The position numbers and the translations under genes were made by a program. 15,396 nucleotides of DNA from Candidatus Stercoripulliclostridium merdigallinarum (lineage in GTDB: Bacteria > Bacillota > Clostridia > Christensenellales > DTU072), in NCBI GenBank assembly GCA_018714575.1, contig DVNF01000159.1:1-15396 (forward strand), in the 5' to 3' direction. Under the pieces are notes generated by a model. The model had not been told where the DNA came from, did no database searches, and was given only the letters and a program-made list of their open reading frames with translations. Positions 1 through 7,690 of this stretch are shown here, piece by piece (positions within the stretch are counted from its first letter, which is position 1; the number at the start of each line of letters is the position of its first letter).

Positions 1-2
1 CG

Positions 3-1037
3 GTGGGGGCTTACGTAATTTACGTCGTAGCCGTATACGACCGAATACCCGACAATCAAAGTTTGGAAATTGCCGGCGGAGCTACGGCGCGGTTGGAAAA
101 GGGCACGGAATACACCGTGATTACTTACAATATCGGCTTTGGCGCGTACACGCCCGACTTTTCCTTCTTTATGGATTCCGGCGTCATGGCAGACGGGACG
201 GAAGTTTACGGCGAATACGGTAAAGCAATAGATAAACGTCACGTCATAAACGCAGTCAGCGGCGCTGCCGCCGTGTTGGCGGCGCAAAACGCCGATTTCA
301 TCTTGGCACAGGAAGTCGATATAGACGGCGACAGAAGCTATAACGTAAATCAATTGGATATGCTGACCGAGGCTATCGGCGAAAATTACGACCGCGCCTT
401 TGCAATAAATTTCCATTCGGCTTATCTGATGTATCCTTTGAACGATTTTCATGGTAAAAATACGGCGGGTATTGCGACTTTTTCGCGTTACGACATTACG
501 GAATCGGTCAGAAGAAGTTATCCCGTGGACGACGGCTTTGCAAAATTCTTCGACTTGGACCGTTGCTTTATGGTAAACAGGGTCCCCGTAGCTGACGGCA
601 AAGAATTGGTTTTGATCAACAGCCATATGTCGGCTTACGACGAGGGAGGTACCATTCGCGAACAGCAGCTGCAGATGCTGAACGCAGTAATAGCCGCCGA
701 ATACGCCGCGGGTAATTACGTCATTGTCGGCGGCGATTTCAATCACGATCTTGCCGATTCGTTGGGAGCTTTCCCGTCCGAACAGCAGACTCCCGGCTGG
801 GCGTATCCGTTGACGGACGATATGGTGGCTGACGGCTTCCGAGTAGTTGCGACAAAACAGGGCGTAGGTACTTGCCGCGACGCCGAAATACCTTACGAAA
901 AGGGCGTAAACTATATCACGGTTTTGGACGGATTTATCGTTTCGGATAACGTCAAAACCGTTTCGATAGAAAACATAGATACGGATTTTCAATATTCGGA
1001 CCATAATCCCGTGCAATTCGTGTTTACTTTGGAATGA
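3..1037 (+). CDS. Endonuclease/exonuclease/phosphatase-fold protein, 5' end cut by the window
   Basis: The 344 visible residues carry the motifs of the metal-dependent endonuclease/exonuclease/phosphatase fold (DNase I/AP endonuclease/sphingomyelinase superfamily): TYNIG (Asn43), AQEVD (Glu104), INSHMSAYD (Asn206, His208), GGDFNHD (Asp245, Asn247), LDGFIVS (Asp309) and the terminal SDHNPV (Asp333, His334). The full catalytic set is present, so it is probably an active phosphodiesterase or nuclease. A GTG lies at position 3, but the hydrophobic start (YVIYVVAVY) looks like the end of a transmembrane anchor, so the true start is probably upstream of the window and the domain extracellular. Substrate cannot be told; DNA, RNA, phospholipid or inositol phosphate are all used in this fold. 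Fold is secure, specificity open. Confidence 0.85.
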   Translation: MGAYVIYVVAVYDRIPDNQSLEIAGGATARLEKGTEYTVITYNIGFGAYTPDFSFFMDSGVMADGTEVYGEYGKAIDKRHVINAVSGAAAVLAAQNADFILAQEVDIDGDRSYNVNQLDMLTEAIGENYDRAFAINFHSAYLMYPLNDFHGKNTAGIATFSRYDITESVRRSYPVDDGFAKFFDLDRCFMVNRVPVADGKELVLINSHMSAYDEGGTIREQQLQMLNAVIAAEYAAGNYVIVGGDFNHDLADSLGAFPSEQQTPGWAYPLTDDMVADGFRVVATKQGVGTCRDAEIPYEKGVNYITVLDGFIVSDNVKTVSIENIDTDFQYSDHNPVQFVFTLE

Positions 1038-1090
1038 AGTTGCACAGCCTGACGCCGAAAAAGGCGGCTTATGACGAAATATAGCGCTTA

Positions 1091-1147
1091 AAGGAGATTT
1101 TTTGAAATCGGGTTAAAAAAATTTAATATTTTTAAAAAAATCTCCTT
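1091..1147. repeat. Perfect 13-bp inverted repeat with AT-rich 31-nt centre
   Basis: AAGGAGATTTTTT at 1091-1103 is repeated inverted at 1135-1147 with no mismatch. The centre is almost pure A/T. It follows the exonuclease-like gene by about 50 bases, so it may act as its terminator, but no clear U tract follows the right arm. The arms contain the Shine-Dalgarno core AAGGAG, with no start codon at a suitable distance. The right arm runs into the -35 box of the next promoter. The dyad is seen; its role is inferred. Confidence 0.6.
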
Positions 1148-1174
1148 GTAATATTTACTTAGTTAAGATATAAT
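1146..1174 (+). promoter_or_regulatory. Sigma-A type promoter of the MBL-fold hydrolase gene
   Basis: TTGTAA (1146-1151), a 17-base spacer and TATAAT (1169-1174). Transcription would start near 1181, giving a leader of about 100 bases to the ATG at 1283. Confidence 0.7.
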
Positions 1175-1282
1175 ATCTAAAAGGTTGATATTACGTTGAT
1201 AAATAGCCGCGATACGATCGATACGGCAAAAGTCTGAATTAAAGAATGAATCATATCATAAAATAAATTTTTCGGAGTATAT

Positions 1283-1936
1283 ATGAAAATAGAATGGCTG
1301 GGACACAGTTGTTTTAAATTGACGGAAAGTACCGGGATCAGTCTGGTCACAGACCCTTTTGACGCCAACGAAATGGGTATTACCATGCCCGAAGTCAGCG
1401 CGGATATAGTTACGATCAGCCACGATCATTACGATCATAACGCTTTGAACGCGGTGAAAGATTATAAAACAGTCATCAGAACTACGGGCGATCACGGAGT
1501 CGAAGGCGTAGAGATATTCGGCTTTAAAAGCTATCACGACGATAAAAAAGGTTTATTAAGAGGCAAGAACATAGTCTTCCGTATCAGAATGGACGGCGTC
1601 GAAGTGTGCCATTTGGGCGATATAGGCGAGGAGCTAAGCCCCATGTTGGCAGAGCTGATCGGTTCCATTCACATTCTGTTGATACCCGTGGGCGGCAGGT
1701 ACACCATCGACGCCCGCGAAGCCAAAGACTACGTTGACAGATTGATGCCCGACGTAGTCATTCCCATGCATTACATGATGGACGGCTATAAGACTCAGTT
1801 TGACGAGCTGGACGAGTTCTTGGACCTTTTCCCGAAAGAAGACATAGAATACGCCGATACCCAAGCGTTGGAATTTGACCGTGCCGATTTCGACGGCGAA
1901 CGCACCAGGGTGATCGTTATGAAAAAAATCGGCTAA
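1283..1936 (+). CDS. Metallo-beta-lactamase-fold metal-dependent hydrolase (UlaG/UPF0173-like)
   Basis: A 217-residue single-domain protein of the metallo-beta-lactamase superfamily in its short form (COG2220 type). It starts with the typical MKIEWLGHSCF; the metal motif HDHYDH is at 47-52 (His47, His49, Asp51, His52), His110 and Asp113 lie in CHLGD, and His163 lies in VIPMHY. The segment IPVGGRYTIDAREA (134-147) is characteristic of this branch. No membrane segment or signal peptide, so cytosolic. A GGAG at 1274-1277, five bases before the ATG, supports the start. It stands alone between two promoters and its neighbours do not suggest a substrate. Members act on lactones, phosphodiesters or phospholipids; none can be chosen here. 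Confidence 0.85.
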   Translation: MKIEWLGHSCFKLTESTGISLVTDPFDANEMGITMPEVSADIVTISHDHYDHNALNAVKDYKTVIRTTGDHGVEGVEIFGFKSYHDDKKGLLRGKNIVFRIRMDGVEVCHLGDIGEELSPMLAELIGSIHILLIPVGGRYTIDAREAKDYVDRLMPDVVIPMHYMMDGYKTQFDELDEFLDLFPKEDIEYADTQALEFDRADFDGERTRVIVMKKIG

Positions 1937-1949
1937 CGGCATTAGCAAT

Positions 1950-1978
1950 TTGATATTAACATCAAGTTTGGTTATCCT
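1950..1978 (+). promoter_or_regulatory. Possible promoter for rho
   Basis: TTGATA (1950-1955), a 17-base spacer and TATCCT (1973-1978). The -35 matches 5 of 6, the -10 only 4 of 6. It lies at the head of the 123-base gap before rho; the predicted RNA would have a leader of roughly 75 bases. Confidence 0.35.
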
Positions 1979-1998
1979 TATTGTATGATAAGGTTACC
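1970..1998 (+). terminator. Hairpin in the leader before rho, possible weak terminator or attenuator
   Basis: CCTTAT and ATAAGG pair across a 6-base loop, and GGT/ACC extend the stem past a small internal mismatch. A run of T follows at 2009-2013. It could end the hydrolase transcript or act as an attenuator in the rho leader. Rho is autoregulated through its leader in other bacteria; that this hairpin does so here is inference. Confidence 0.35.
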
Positions 1999-2059
1999 TG
2001 AATATTGATTTTTAACGAAGTAAAAGCAAGTATTATAGAAAGTTTACGGAGGACTGTAT

Positions 2060-3847
2060 ATGGTCAATTTTATAACCGAAGAACAGTTGGATCGTCTCAG
2101 CATATTCCAACTAAGGAACCTATGTAGGGAGCTGGGGCACAACTGTCCCACGGACAAAAAGAAAGCGGAGTTGGTGGACTTTGTCCTCAGCCTGAAAGAA
2201 CTGCCCGACCCCGTGAACGACGCGCCGGTAAAGAGGCGTGGTCGTCCGCCGAAAGACCAGGGCGGTTCTGACCTGATAAAACTTGTGCAGGAGTATTTAT
2301 TAAAGCAAGGTGTGGATTACCGCACGTTGTCCAACGCCGACGGCGCGGAGGCGGAGGACTATGCCGCTAGAGTCGCAAGCAAGTATCAGGAACCCGAAAA
2401 GAAAGAGCGTAAAGATTACGACCGCAGGGAAGCGCAGGGGCGCGATTACGACCGCAGGGACAGGGACTATGTCACGCGCGACTACGAACGCGAAAAAATG
2501 CAAAAGCGGATGAACGGCAACCGTTTCCGCACCGTAAAGGACGGTTACGAACCCGAATCTCCGTCAAGGCGCATAGCCGAATACAGGGAATTGGGCGGCA
2601 CTCGTCCCGATGACGACGACAGAATGAACAAAAACCGTTATACGGACAGGACGAAATACGATCCGCAGGATTCGGTGGCTTACACGGAGATACGCGAACG
2701 CGAAGGGATATTGGAAATTTGTCCGGACGGATACGGCTTTTTGCGCGCGAAAAACTACGAACAGGGACCGCAGGACGCATATATTTCTGCGCAGCTGATC
2801 AAAAGGTTCAAGCTTAGAAAGGGCGATTATGTAAAGGCAAATGCCAAAAAGAACGCCGAAAACAGACCGCCGAACGTCGTCGAAGTGCTGTCGGTAAACG
2901 ACAAAGATCCGCAGGAGATGTTCCAACGTCCCTGGTTCGAATCGTTGGTTCCGGTGTATCCCGACGAAAGGTACAAATTGGAGCTTGCAGGCGCGCAGGC
3001 AGACCTTGCCATTCGCGCAATCGACCTTGTTGCGCCGATAGGAAAAGGTCAGCGCGCCATGATCGTTTCTCCGCCAAAGGCAGGTAAAACGACGCTGTTA
3101 AAGAAGATCGCGCACTCGATCGCCACAAACTATCCCGAAGGTCAGACCGGCGGCGCGCACCTGATGGTGCTGTTGGTCGACGAACGCCCGGAGGAAGTTA
3201 CCGACATGCAACGTAGCATCCAGGGCGAAGTCGTCTATTCGACGTTCGACGAGATGCCCGAACATCACACCAAAGCTGCGGAGTTGGTGTTGGAAAGGGC
3301 GAAGCGTTTGGTGGAATTGGGACAGGACGTAGTCATATTAATGGACTCTTTGACCAGGTTGGCGCGTGCGTACAACTTGACTATAACTCCTACCGGAAAG
3401 ACGCTTAGCGGCGGTATCGATCCCGGTTCTCTGCATGCGCCGAAGCGCTTTTTCGGAGCAGCCAGAAACATTGAAAACGGCGGCAGTCTGACGATAATCG
3501 CCACGGCTTTGGTGGATACCGGCAGCAGAATGGACGACGTCATTTACGAGGAATTCAAAGGCACCGGCAACATGGAGATCCATTTGGACAGGAAGCTTTC
3601 GGAAAAGCGTATTTTCCCGGCAATAGATTTGAACCGCAGCAGCACCCGCCGCGAGGAATTGTTGCTCAGCCAAAGGGAATTGGAAGGTATCTGGGCTGTC
3701 AGAAAGATGCTTAGCGCGGGCGACGTCCAGGAAGCCACCGAAAACCTGATACAAATGATGCTGAAAACACGCTCCAACAAAGAATTTATCGACCAACTTA
3801 CTTTGCAGATAGCAAAGTTGCAAAAGGACGGATTCAATTTTACCTGA
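2060..3847 (+). CDS. rho: Transcription termination factor Rho with long charged insertion
   Basis: Hexameric RNA-dependent ATPase/helicase that ends transcription. Order of domains: Rho_N helical domain (about 8-46), a low-complexity insertion (about 50-207), the cold-shock-like RNA-binding domain with DGYGFLR (223-229), and the ATPase core. Seen in the core are Walker A PPKAGKTT (338-345), VDERPEEV (373-380, catalytic Glu region), Walker B VVILMDS (424-430), the Q-loop TGKTLSGGID (445-454), the R-loop KGTGN (500-504) and the arginine finger in STRREE (Arg530). All key residues are present, so it should be active. At 595 residues it is much longer than E. coli Rho (419) because of the insertion, which holds an AT-hook-like KRRGRPPK (58-65) and D/R/Y-rich repeats. 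GGAGGA at 2048-2053 sets the ATG. The membrane-protein gene follows 12 bases later. Confidence 0.97.
   Translation: MVNFITEEQLDRLSIFQLRNLCRELGHNCPTDKKKAELVDFVLSLKELPDPVNDAPVKRRGRPPKDQGGSDLIKLVQEYLLKQGVDYRTLSNADGAEAEDYAARVASKYQEPEKKERKDYDRREAQGRDYDRRDRDYVTRDYEREKMQKRMNGNRFRTVKDGYEPESPSRRIAEYRELGGTRPDDDDRMNKNRYTDRTKYDPQDSVAYTEIREREGILEICPDGYGFLRAKNYEQGPQDAYISAQLIKRFKLRKGDYVKANAKKNAENRPPNVVEVLSVNDKDPQEMFQRPWFESLVPVYPDERYKLELAGAQADLAIRAIDLVAPIGKGQRAMIVSPPKAGKTTLLKKIAHSIATNYPEGQTGGAHLMVLLVDERPEEVTDMQRSIQGEVVYSTFDEMPEHHTKAAELVLERAKRLVELGQDVVILMDSLTRLARAYNLTITPTGKTLSGGIDPGSLHAPKRFFGAARNIENGGSLTIIATALVDTGSRMDDVIYEEFKGTGNMEIHLDRKLSEKRIFPAIDLNRSSTRREELLLSQRELEGIWAVRKMLSAGDVQEATENLIQMMLKTRSNKEFIDQLTLQIAKLQKDGFNFT
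2414..2460 (+). repeat. Two 17-bp direct repeats inside rho
   Basis: GATTACGACCGCAGGGA occurs at 2414-2430 and again, identical, at 2444-2460, a period of 30 bases or ten codons. It encodes the DYDRR units of the Rho insertion and suggests the insertion grew by in-frame duplication. Confidence 0.85.
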
Positions 3848-3859
3848 AATTAAATTCAA

Positions 3860-4360
3860 ATGACTTCTGACAAAATTGCGGGAATCGTAATATCTACAAT
3901 AGTGGCTGCGGCGTTTATGGCGCTTGCCGTCGTTATGTTTTGCGGAAAGGGCGGCAGATATTTACCGTTTTACCGTTATGAGCCCAAGGTCCCGGAAGCT
4001 CAAAAACACCACTTGAAACTGCTGAGGATATTGGCGGGCTTTGTCTTTGCCTCCGTCGCCATGGTATACATCGGGATAATGTGTATCATATTCGAAGTCG
4101 GGGGCAATACTCAGACCGTCGGAGGCGTTATAATGGGAGTAGGGCTATTGTTCGCCATCGCCGGCGTACTGTTCATGAGCATCAACGAAAGCATGCTGTT
4201 GATAAAGCGCAAAGCGCGCGACGACTATTGGGACAGACGCTTTCACGAGGAAGGCGAAGAGGAGCTAAGGCAGGAGTTTTTGCGCGATATTCCGAAAAAG
4301 CGCCGCACTTCTACAAAGAAAAAATCGACAGGAACGACGAAAAAGCAAAATAAACCGTAA
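3860..4360 (+). CDS. Small three-helix membrane protein of unknown function
   Basis: 166 residues. Three hydrophobic segments are visible at about 6-28, 55-78 and 85-107, with a GKGG motif just after the first, followed by a charged tail (113-166) ending in a lysine/threonine-rich stretch that should be cytoplasmic. The pattern of helix, GKG loop, then two close helices recalls DUF3784-type proteins, but I would not assign it on that alone. It begins 12 bases after rho and has no visible promoter, so it is probably read with rho. There is no Shine-Dalgarno before the ATG and no alternative ATG that keeps the first helix, so translation may depend on ribosomes finishing rho. No function is proposed. 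Confidence 0.75.
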   Translation: MTSDKIAGIVISTIVAAAFMALAVVMFCGKGGRYLPFYRYEPKVPEAQKHHLKLLRILAGFVFASVAMVYIGIMCIIFEVGGNTQTVGGVIMGVGLLFAIAGVLFMSINESMLLIKRKARDDYWDRRFHEEGEEELRQEFLRDIPKKRRTSTKKKSTGTTKKQNKP

Positions 4361-4367
4361 ATTTTGC

Positions 4368-4400
4368 TAAGTATTCCCGAACCATAGATAAGTATTCGGG
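4368..4400. promoter_or_regulatory. Operator-like repeats before recX
   Basis: TAAGTATTC occurs at 4368-4376 and 4389-4397, exactly 21 bases apart, which is two helical turns. CCCGAA (4376-4381) and TTCGGG (4395-4400) form an inverted repeat in the same place, and the right half touches the -35 box of the recX promoter. This geometry fits a repressor site. It does not match the LexA box of Firmicutes (CGAAC-N4-GTTCG). Confidence 0.4.
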
Positions 4401-4426
4401 ACAGATTGTTACGGTCGGTATATAAT
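4398..4426 (+). promoter_or_regulatory. Promoter of recX, predicted to give a near-leaderless mRNA
   Basis: GGGACA (4398-4403), a 17-base spacer and a perfect TATAAT (4421-4426). The ATG of recX begins only eight bases after the -10 box, so the start of transcription should fall at or within a couple of bases of the start codon. No Shine-Dalgarno is present. Confidence 0.65.
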
Positions 4427-4434
4427 AATAAAAT

Positions 4435-5052
4435 ATGAAAACGATTGAAACGATAACTAAAAGAGGAAGCAAATGCAGCGCCGTGATAGACGGCGAAAAA
4501 GTTAAAATATCGTTGGAAGCCGCCTCTAAATTCAGATTGAAAGAGGGACAAATGGACGACGACGTTTACGCAAACTTTATTAAGTTTAACGACTATTGTT
4601 TGTGTAAAAAGTATCTGTTCGATATGATCGGCAGGCGTTCCTGGACGGTTGCTGCCGCCAGGCAGTATCTGACCGACAAAGGCTACAGCGCCGAAAACGT
4701 GGAAAAAGCTTTGCAGATTGCAAAAGACGAAAACTGCATTTCCGACGAAGACTATGCCGAAAACTACATTCGTGACAGAAGCCGCACGACAGGCGAATAC
4801 AGACTGAGGAAGGAATTGAAACAGCGCGGCGTTTCCGACGCAATCATTTCCGAAGCCATAGACAAGCAATATTCTCCGTCAGACGATTATGACAACGCTT
4901 TGGCTCTTGCCAGAAAGCGCATGGAAGGCAGGGAAAAAGCCGTTCGCACGCCAAAGGCGCGCGAAAGAGTGTTGCGTTACCTGATTTGGCGCGGATACGA
5001 TTACGAAGTCGCATTGAAAGTCGTGGAAAAGATTTCTAACGAGGAAAAATAA
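4435..5052 (+). CDS. recX: Regulatory protein RecX
   Basis: RecX binds RecA filaments and limits recombination and the SOS response. The 205 residues show the family layout: a basic beta-rich N-terminal part with IDGEKVKISLE (18-28), then tandem three-helix repeats. The first holds LTDKGYSAENVEKAL (79-93), the second carries the signature DEDYAENYIRDRSRTTGEYRLRKELKQRGV (104-133 as a region), and the third ends with RYLIWRGYDYEVALKVVEK (181-199). Length is normal. It has its own promoter, and recA is not in the window. It converges with mazF, eleven bases apart. Identity rests on the repeat pattern and is fairly firm. Confidence 0.85.
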   Translation: MKTIETITKRGSKCSAVIDGEKVKISLEAASKFRLKEGQMDDDVYANFIKFNDYCLCKKYLFDMIGRRSWTVAAARQYLTDKGYSAENVEKALQIAKDENCISDEDYAENYIRDRSRTTGEYRLRKELKQRGVSDAIISEAIDKQYSPSDDYDNALALARKRMEGREKAVRTPKARERVLRYLIWRGYDYEVALKVVEKISNEEK

Positions 5053-5072
5053 TTCGGAATACCTCAGCCGAA
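5043..5072 (-). terminator. Possible terminator of mazF, overlapping the recX end
   Basis: Read on the minus strand, TTCGG and CCGAA (5068-5072 with 5053-5057) form a five-base stem followed by a T-rich tail over 5052-5043. The stem is short, so support is weak. Confidence 0.3.
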
Positions 5073-5423
5073 AAATCCCAAGCTAACCAACAGGGCGTTG
5101 TTTACCTTCTGCATGGTATCGGCGCCCACTTCACCTACGCGCGCCCCAAGGCGCGTTTTGTCTATCGTCCGCAGCTGTTCCAACAACAGAACGGAATCCT
5201 TTTCCAGACCGCTGGCTGTGTTCAACGCCACGTGCGTAGGCAACCGAGCTTTGTCCAATTTCGACGTTATCGCCGCGGCGATAACGGTAGGGGAAAACTT
5301 GTTTCCGACATCGTTTTGAATTATCAGCACGGGACGAACGCCGCCTTGTTCGCTGCCAACGACGGGGCTTAGATCGGCATAATAAATTTCTCCGCGCTTG
5401 ATCACTATAGTCTCTCCATTCAT
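5064..5423 (-). CDS. mazF: Endoribonuclease toxin MazF (EndoA/NdoA type), no antitoxin seen
   Basis: 119 residues, the normal length for MazF/PemK-fold toxins that cleave mRNA at a short sequence. It is very close in pattern to Bacillus subtilis EndoA: IKRGEIYYADLSPVVGSEQG (8-27), GGVRPVLIIQND (27-38), AAITSK (50-55), LPTHV (61-65) and LLEQLRTIDKTRL (80-92). The catalytic Arg and Thr of EndoA (Arg25, Thr48) correspond to Arg30 and Thr53, both present. A GGAAGGA lies seven bases before the ATG. On the minus strand nothing resembling a MazE/EndoAI antitoxin lies upstream: the next 258 bases to metG hold no plausible gene. Either the antitoxin is elsewhere or the protein is controlled in another way. 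Confidence 0.93.
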   Translation of the reverse strand: MNGETIVIKRGEIYYADLSPVVGSEQGGVRPVLIIQNDVGNKFSPTVIAAAITSKLDKARLPTHVALNTASGLEKDSVLLLEQLRTIDKTRLGARVGEVGADTMQKVNNALLVSLGFFG

Positions 5424-5681
5424 ACTTATTCCTTCCGAAAAATATTGTTTCCAAACGTCGGCTACTTATTCGTACCAAACGGAGCCGAATATATTTTCGG
5501 TTCGAAAAAATTTTTCGCCGAAAAACCGAATTTTTATATGTTTAGAATTAGATTTTTTGCCGAAGGCTTCAATTGCTTTACTAATTTACAGATTAGTGAT
5601 ATATTTTTTATACAGTCTTTTATATGAACTTTTCTAAAGGCGTATAAAGACAAATTGCTTTTAGCTAAAGAGAGGTGTATC
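5424..5681. promoter_or_regulatory. Divergent control region between mazF and metG
   Basis: No gene is visible here. The part nearest mazF holds overlapping dyads: CCGAA/TTCGG around a six-base loop (5485-5500), CGAAAAA/TTTTTCG around one A (5503-5517), and further CCGAA copies at 5518-5522 and 5526-5530. The part nearest metG holds a promoter. I could not pick a convincing mazF promoter. Confidence 0.45.
5577..5605 (+). promoter_or_regulatory. metG promoter with an operator-like dyad in its spacer
   Basis: TTTACT (5577-5582), a 17-base spacer and TATATT (5600-5605) preceded by the extended -10 TG at 5597-5598. The dyad ACTAAT-N6-ATTAGT (5580-5597) fills the spacer, where a bound repressor would block RNA polymerase. 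The leader is only about 70 bases, too short for a T-box riboswitch. Confidence 0.55.
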
Positions 5682-7667
5682 GTGGCAAAACCTAAATACT
5701 ATTTGACTACGGCAATCGCCTATACTTCGGGCACTCCGCATATAGGTAACGTTTACGAAATAGTGCTGACCGACTTTTTGGCGCGCTTCAAAAGGTTGGA
5801 AGGCTATGACGTGCGCTTTCAGACGGGTACCGACGAACACGGTCAGAAGATAGAGGAAAAAGCCGCCGCCGCGGGAGTAACTCCCAAAGCTTTCGTCGAC
5901 AAAGTCGCGGGCGATATCCGCAGGATCTGGGACGAAATGGATATCAAATACGACCGCTTTATCCGTACTACGGACGAAGACCACGTCGCCGCAGTTCAAG
6001 CGCTGTTCGAAAAGCTGTACAAACAGGGCGATATATACAAAGGATCTTATAAAGGTTGGTATTGCACTCCGTGCGAATCGTTCTGGACGGAGAGCCAATT
6101 AAAGGACGGTAAATGCCCCGATTGCGGCAGAGAAGTAAAGGAAGCCGAAGAGGAAGCATATTTCTTCCGTATGTCCAAGTACGCCGACAAGCTGTTGAAA
6201 TATTACGAGGATCACCCCGATTTTATCGTTCCTCTGTCCAGGAAGAACGAAATGATCAACAACTTTTTAAAGCCCGGGTTGCAGGATCTGTGCGTTTCGC
6301 GTTCCAGCTTTACCTGGGGTATCCCGGTGACTTTCGACAAAAAACACGTCGTATACGTTTGGTTGGACGCGCTGTTCAATTACGTTACCGGTCTTGGCTA
6401 CGACGGCGAAAAGGGCGGCGAGCTGTACAATAAATATTGGCCGGCGGACGTGCACGTCATCGGCAAAGATATAGTCAGATTCCATACCATTTATTGGCCT
6501 ATATTCCTGATGGCGGCGGGATTGCCGTTGCCGAAACAAGTCTTCGGGCATCCGTGGCTGTTGCAGGACGGCGGCAAAATGTCGAAATCCAAAGGTAACG
6601 TCATATATGCGGACGATCTGATCAAATTCTTCGGCGTGGACGCCGTCAGATCCTATTTATTAAGGGAGATGCCTTTCGATAACGACGGCACTATCAGTTG
6701 GGAAGCCGTCGCCGAAAAGACGAATGCGGAGCTTGCCAATATCTACGGAAATCTGGTCAGCAGGACGGCGGCAATGTCGCATAAATATTTCGGCGGCGTA
6801 GTAGAGGACGGCGGAGCCTACGAACCGATAGACGACGAATTGAAATCGGCGGTCACGGCGCTTGCGGCAAAAGTCAAAGCCGACGTAGACGCGTTCAAAG
6901 TCGCCGACGCGATAGACGAAATATTCCTTGTGTTGCGCCGCGCTAACAAATATATCGACGAAACGGCGCCTTGGATCCTGGCAAAGGACGCGGCAAAAGC
7001 CGACAGGCTGAAAACGGTATTATATAACCTTTCCGAAACGATAATAATTTGTTCGACGCTACTTGCCCCCGTCATGCCCAAAACCGCGGAAAAAGTTTTG
7101 GCGATGTATTCGGCGCCGGCAAGGAGCTTTGACGAATTAAATCAATTCGGACTACTGAAAAACGGAACTTCGGTTACCCAAACCGCCGATAAACTGTTCA
7201 ACAGGATAGACATTGAAAAGATGATGAAAGAAGTTGACGCAATGTATGCGGAACGTAACGGCGAGGTACGGCATGCAGCCGCAGCGGCTACGCCGGCAAA
7301 GTCCGCGGAACAGAAAGAGACGGAAGAAAAGAAAGAGGAAACGACATTGATAGGAATCGAAGATTTTGCCAAAGTGCAGTTGAAAACCGGAAAAGTTCTG
7401 GCTTCCGAACACCTGCCGAACAGCAAAAAACTGTTAAAGAACACCGTGCAGATAGGCGACGAAACGCGCACGATCCTCAGCGGTATTTCCAAATGGTACA
7501 CTCCCGAGGAAATGGTAGGGAAGACGGTCATCGTGGCTTATAACCTAAAGCCCGCGAAGCTTGCCGGAGTCATCAGCGAAGGCATGTTGCTGTGCGCCGA
7601 GGACGACGGTAACGTCGTATTGCTGACCACGGAAAAAGAGGTCAAATCCGGTTCCGACATATCGTAA
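5682..7667 (+). CDS. metG: Methionyl-tRNA synthetase with C-terminal tRNA-binding domain
   Basis: Charges tRNA-Met with methionine. GTG 5682 is chosen because AGAGAGG stands six bases before it and the protein then begins MAKPKYYLTTAIAY, as the family does; a TTG at 5655 would add nine unlikely residues. This gives 661 residues. The ATP motif PHIGN (19-23) is a HIGH variant; the zinc knuckle has Cys128, Cys131, Cys145 and Cys148; KMSKS is at 299-303; the anticodon-binding helical domain follows. After a charged linker, about 555-661 form the OB-fold tRNA-binding domain (Trbp111-like, GIEDFAKVQLKTGKV). The domain set is that of the dimeric bacterial enzyme. It leads into tatD, as in B. subtilis. 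Confidence 0.97.
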   Translation: MAKPKYYLTTAIAYTSGTPHIGNVYEIVLTDFLARFKRLEGYDVRFQTGTDEHGQKIEEKAAAAGVTPKAFVDKVAGDIRRIWDEMDIKYDRFIRTTDEDHVAAVQALFEKLYKQGDIYKGSYKGWYCTPCESFWTESQLKDGKCPDCGREVKEAEEEAYFFRMSKYADKLLKYYEDHPDFIVPLSRKNEMINNFLKPGLQDLCVSRSSFTWGIPVTFDKKHVVYVWLDALFNYVTGLGYDGEKGGELYNKYWPADVHVIGKDIVRFHTIYWPIFLMAAGLPLPKQVFGHPWLLQDGGKMSKSKGNVIYADDLIKFFGVDAVRSYLLREMPFDNDGTISWEAVAEKTNAELANIYGNLVSRTAAMSHKYFGGVVEDGGAYEPIDDELKSAVTALAAKVKADVDAFKVADAIDEIFLVLRRANKYIDETAPWILAKDAAKADRLKTVLYNLSETIIICSTLLAPVMPKTAEKVLAMYSAPARSFDELNQFGLLKNGTSVTQTADKLFNRIDIEKMMKEVDAMYAERNGEVRHAAAAATPAKSAEQKETEEKKEETTLIGIEDFAKVQLKTGKVLASEHLPNSKKLLKNTVQIGDETRTILSGISKWYTPEEMVGKTVIVAYNLKPAKLAGVISEGMLLCAEDDGNVVLLTTEKEVKSGSDIS

Positions 7668-7690
7668 GGCAAAATCGAACGGGTTGCAGG

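Noticed and set aside
2300..3128. Long open frames on the minus strand across rho
   Set aside because: They are arginine- and serine-rich antisense shadows of the rho coding frame with no domain, start signal or promoter.
5398..5637. A 79-codon frame between mazF and metG that might be an antitoxin or small membrane protein
   Set aside because: It overlaps mazF, runs through AT-rich promoter sequence, has no Shine-Dalgarno and shows no MazE-like pattern.
5655..5681. A TTG start that would extend metG by nine residues
   Set aside because: The GTG at 5682 has a Shine-Dalgarno at the right distance and gives the normal MetG N-terminus; the extension overlaps the ribosome binding site.
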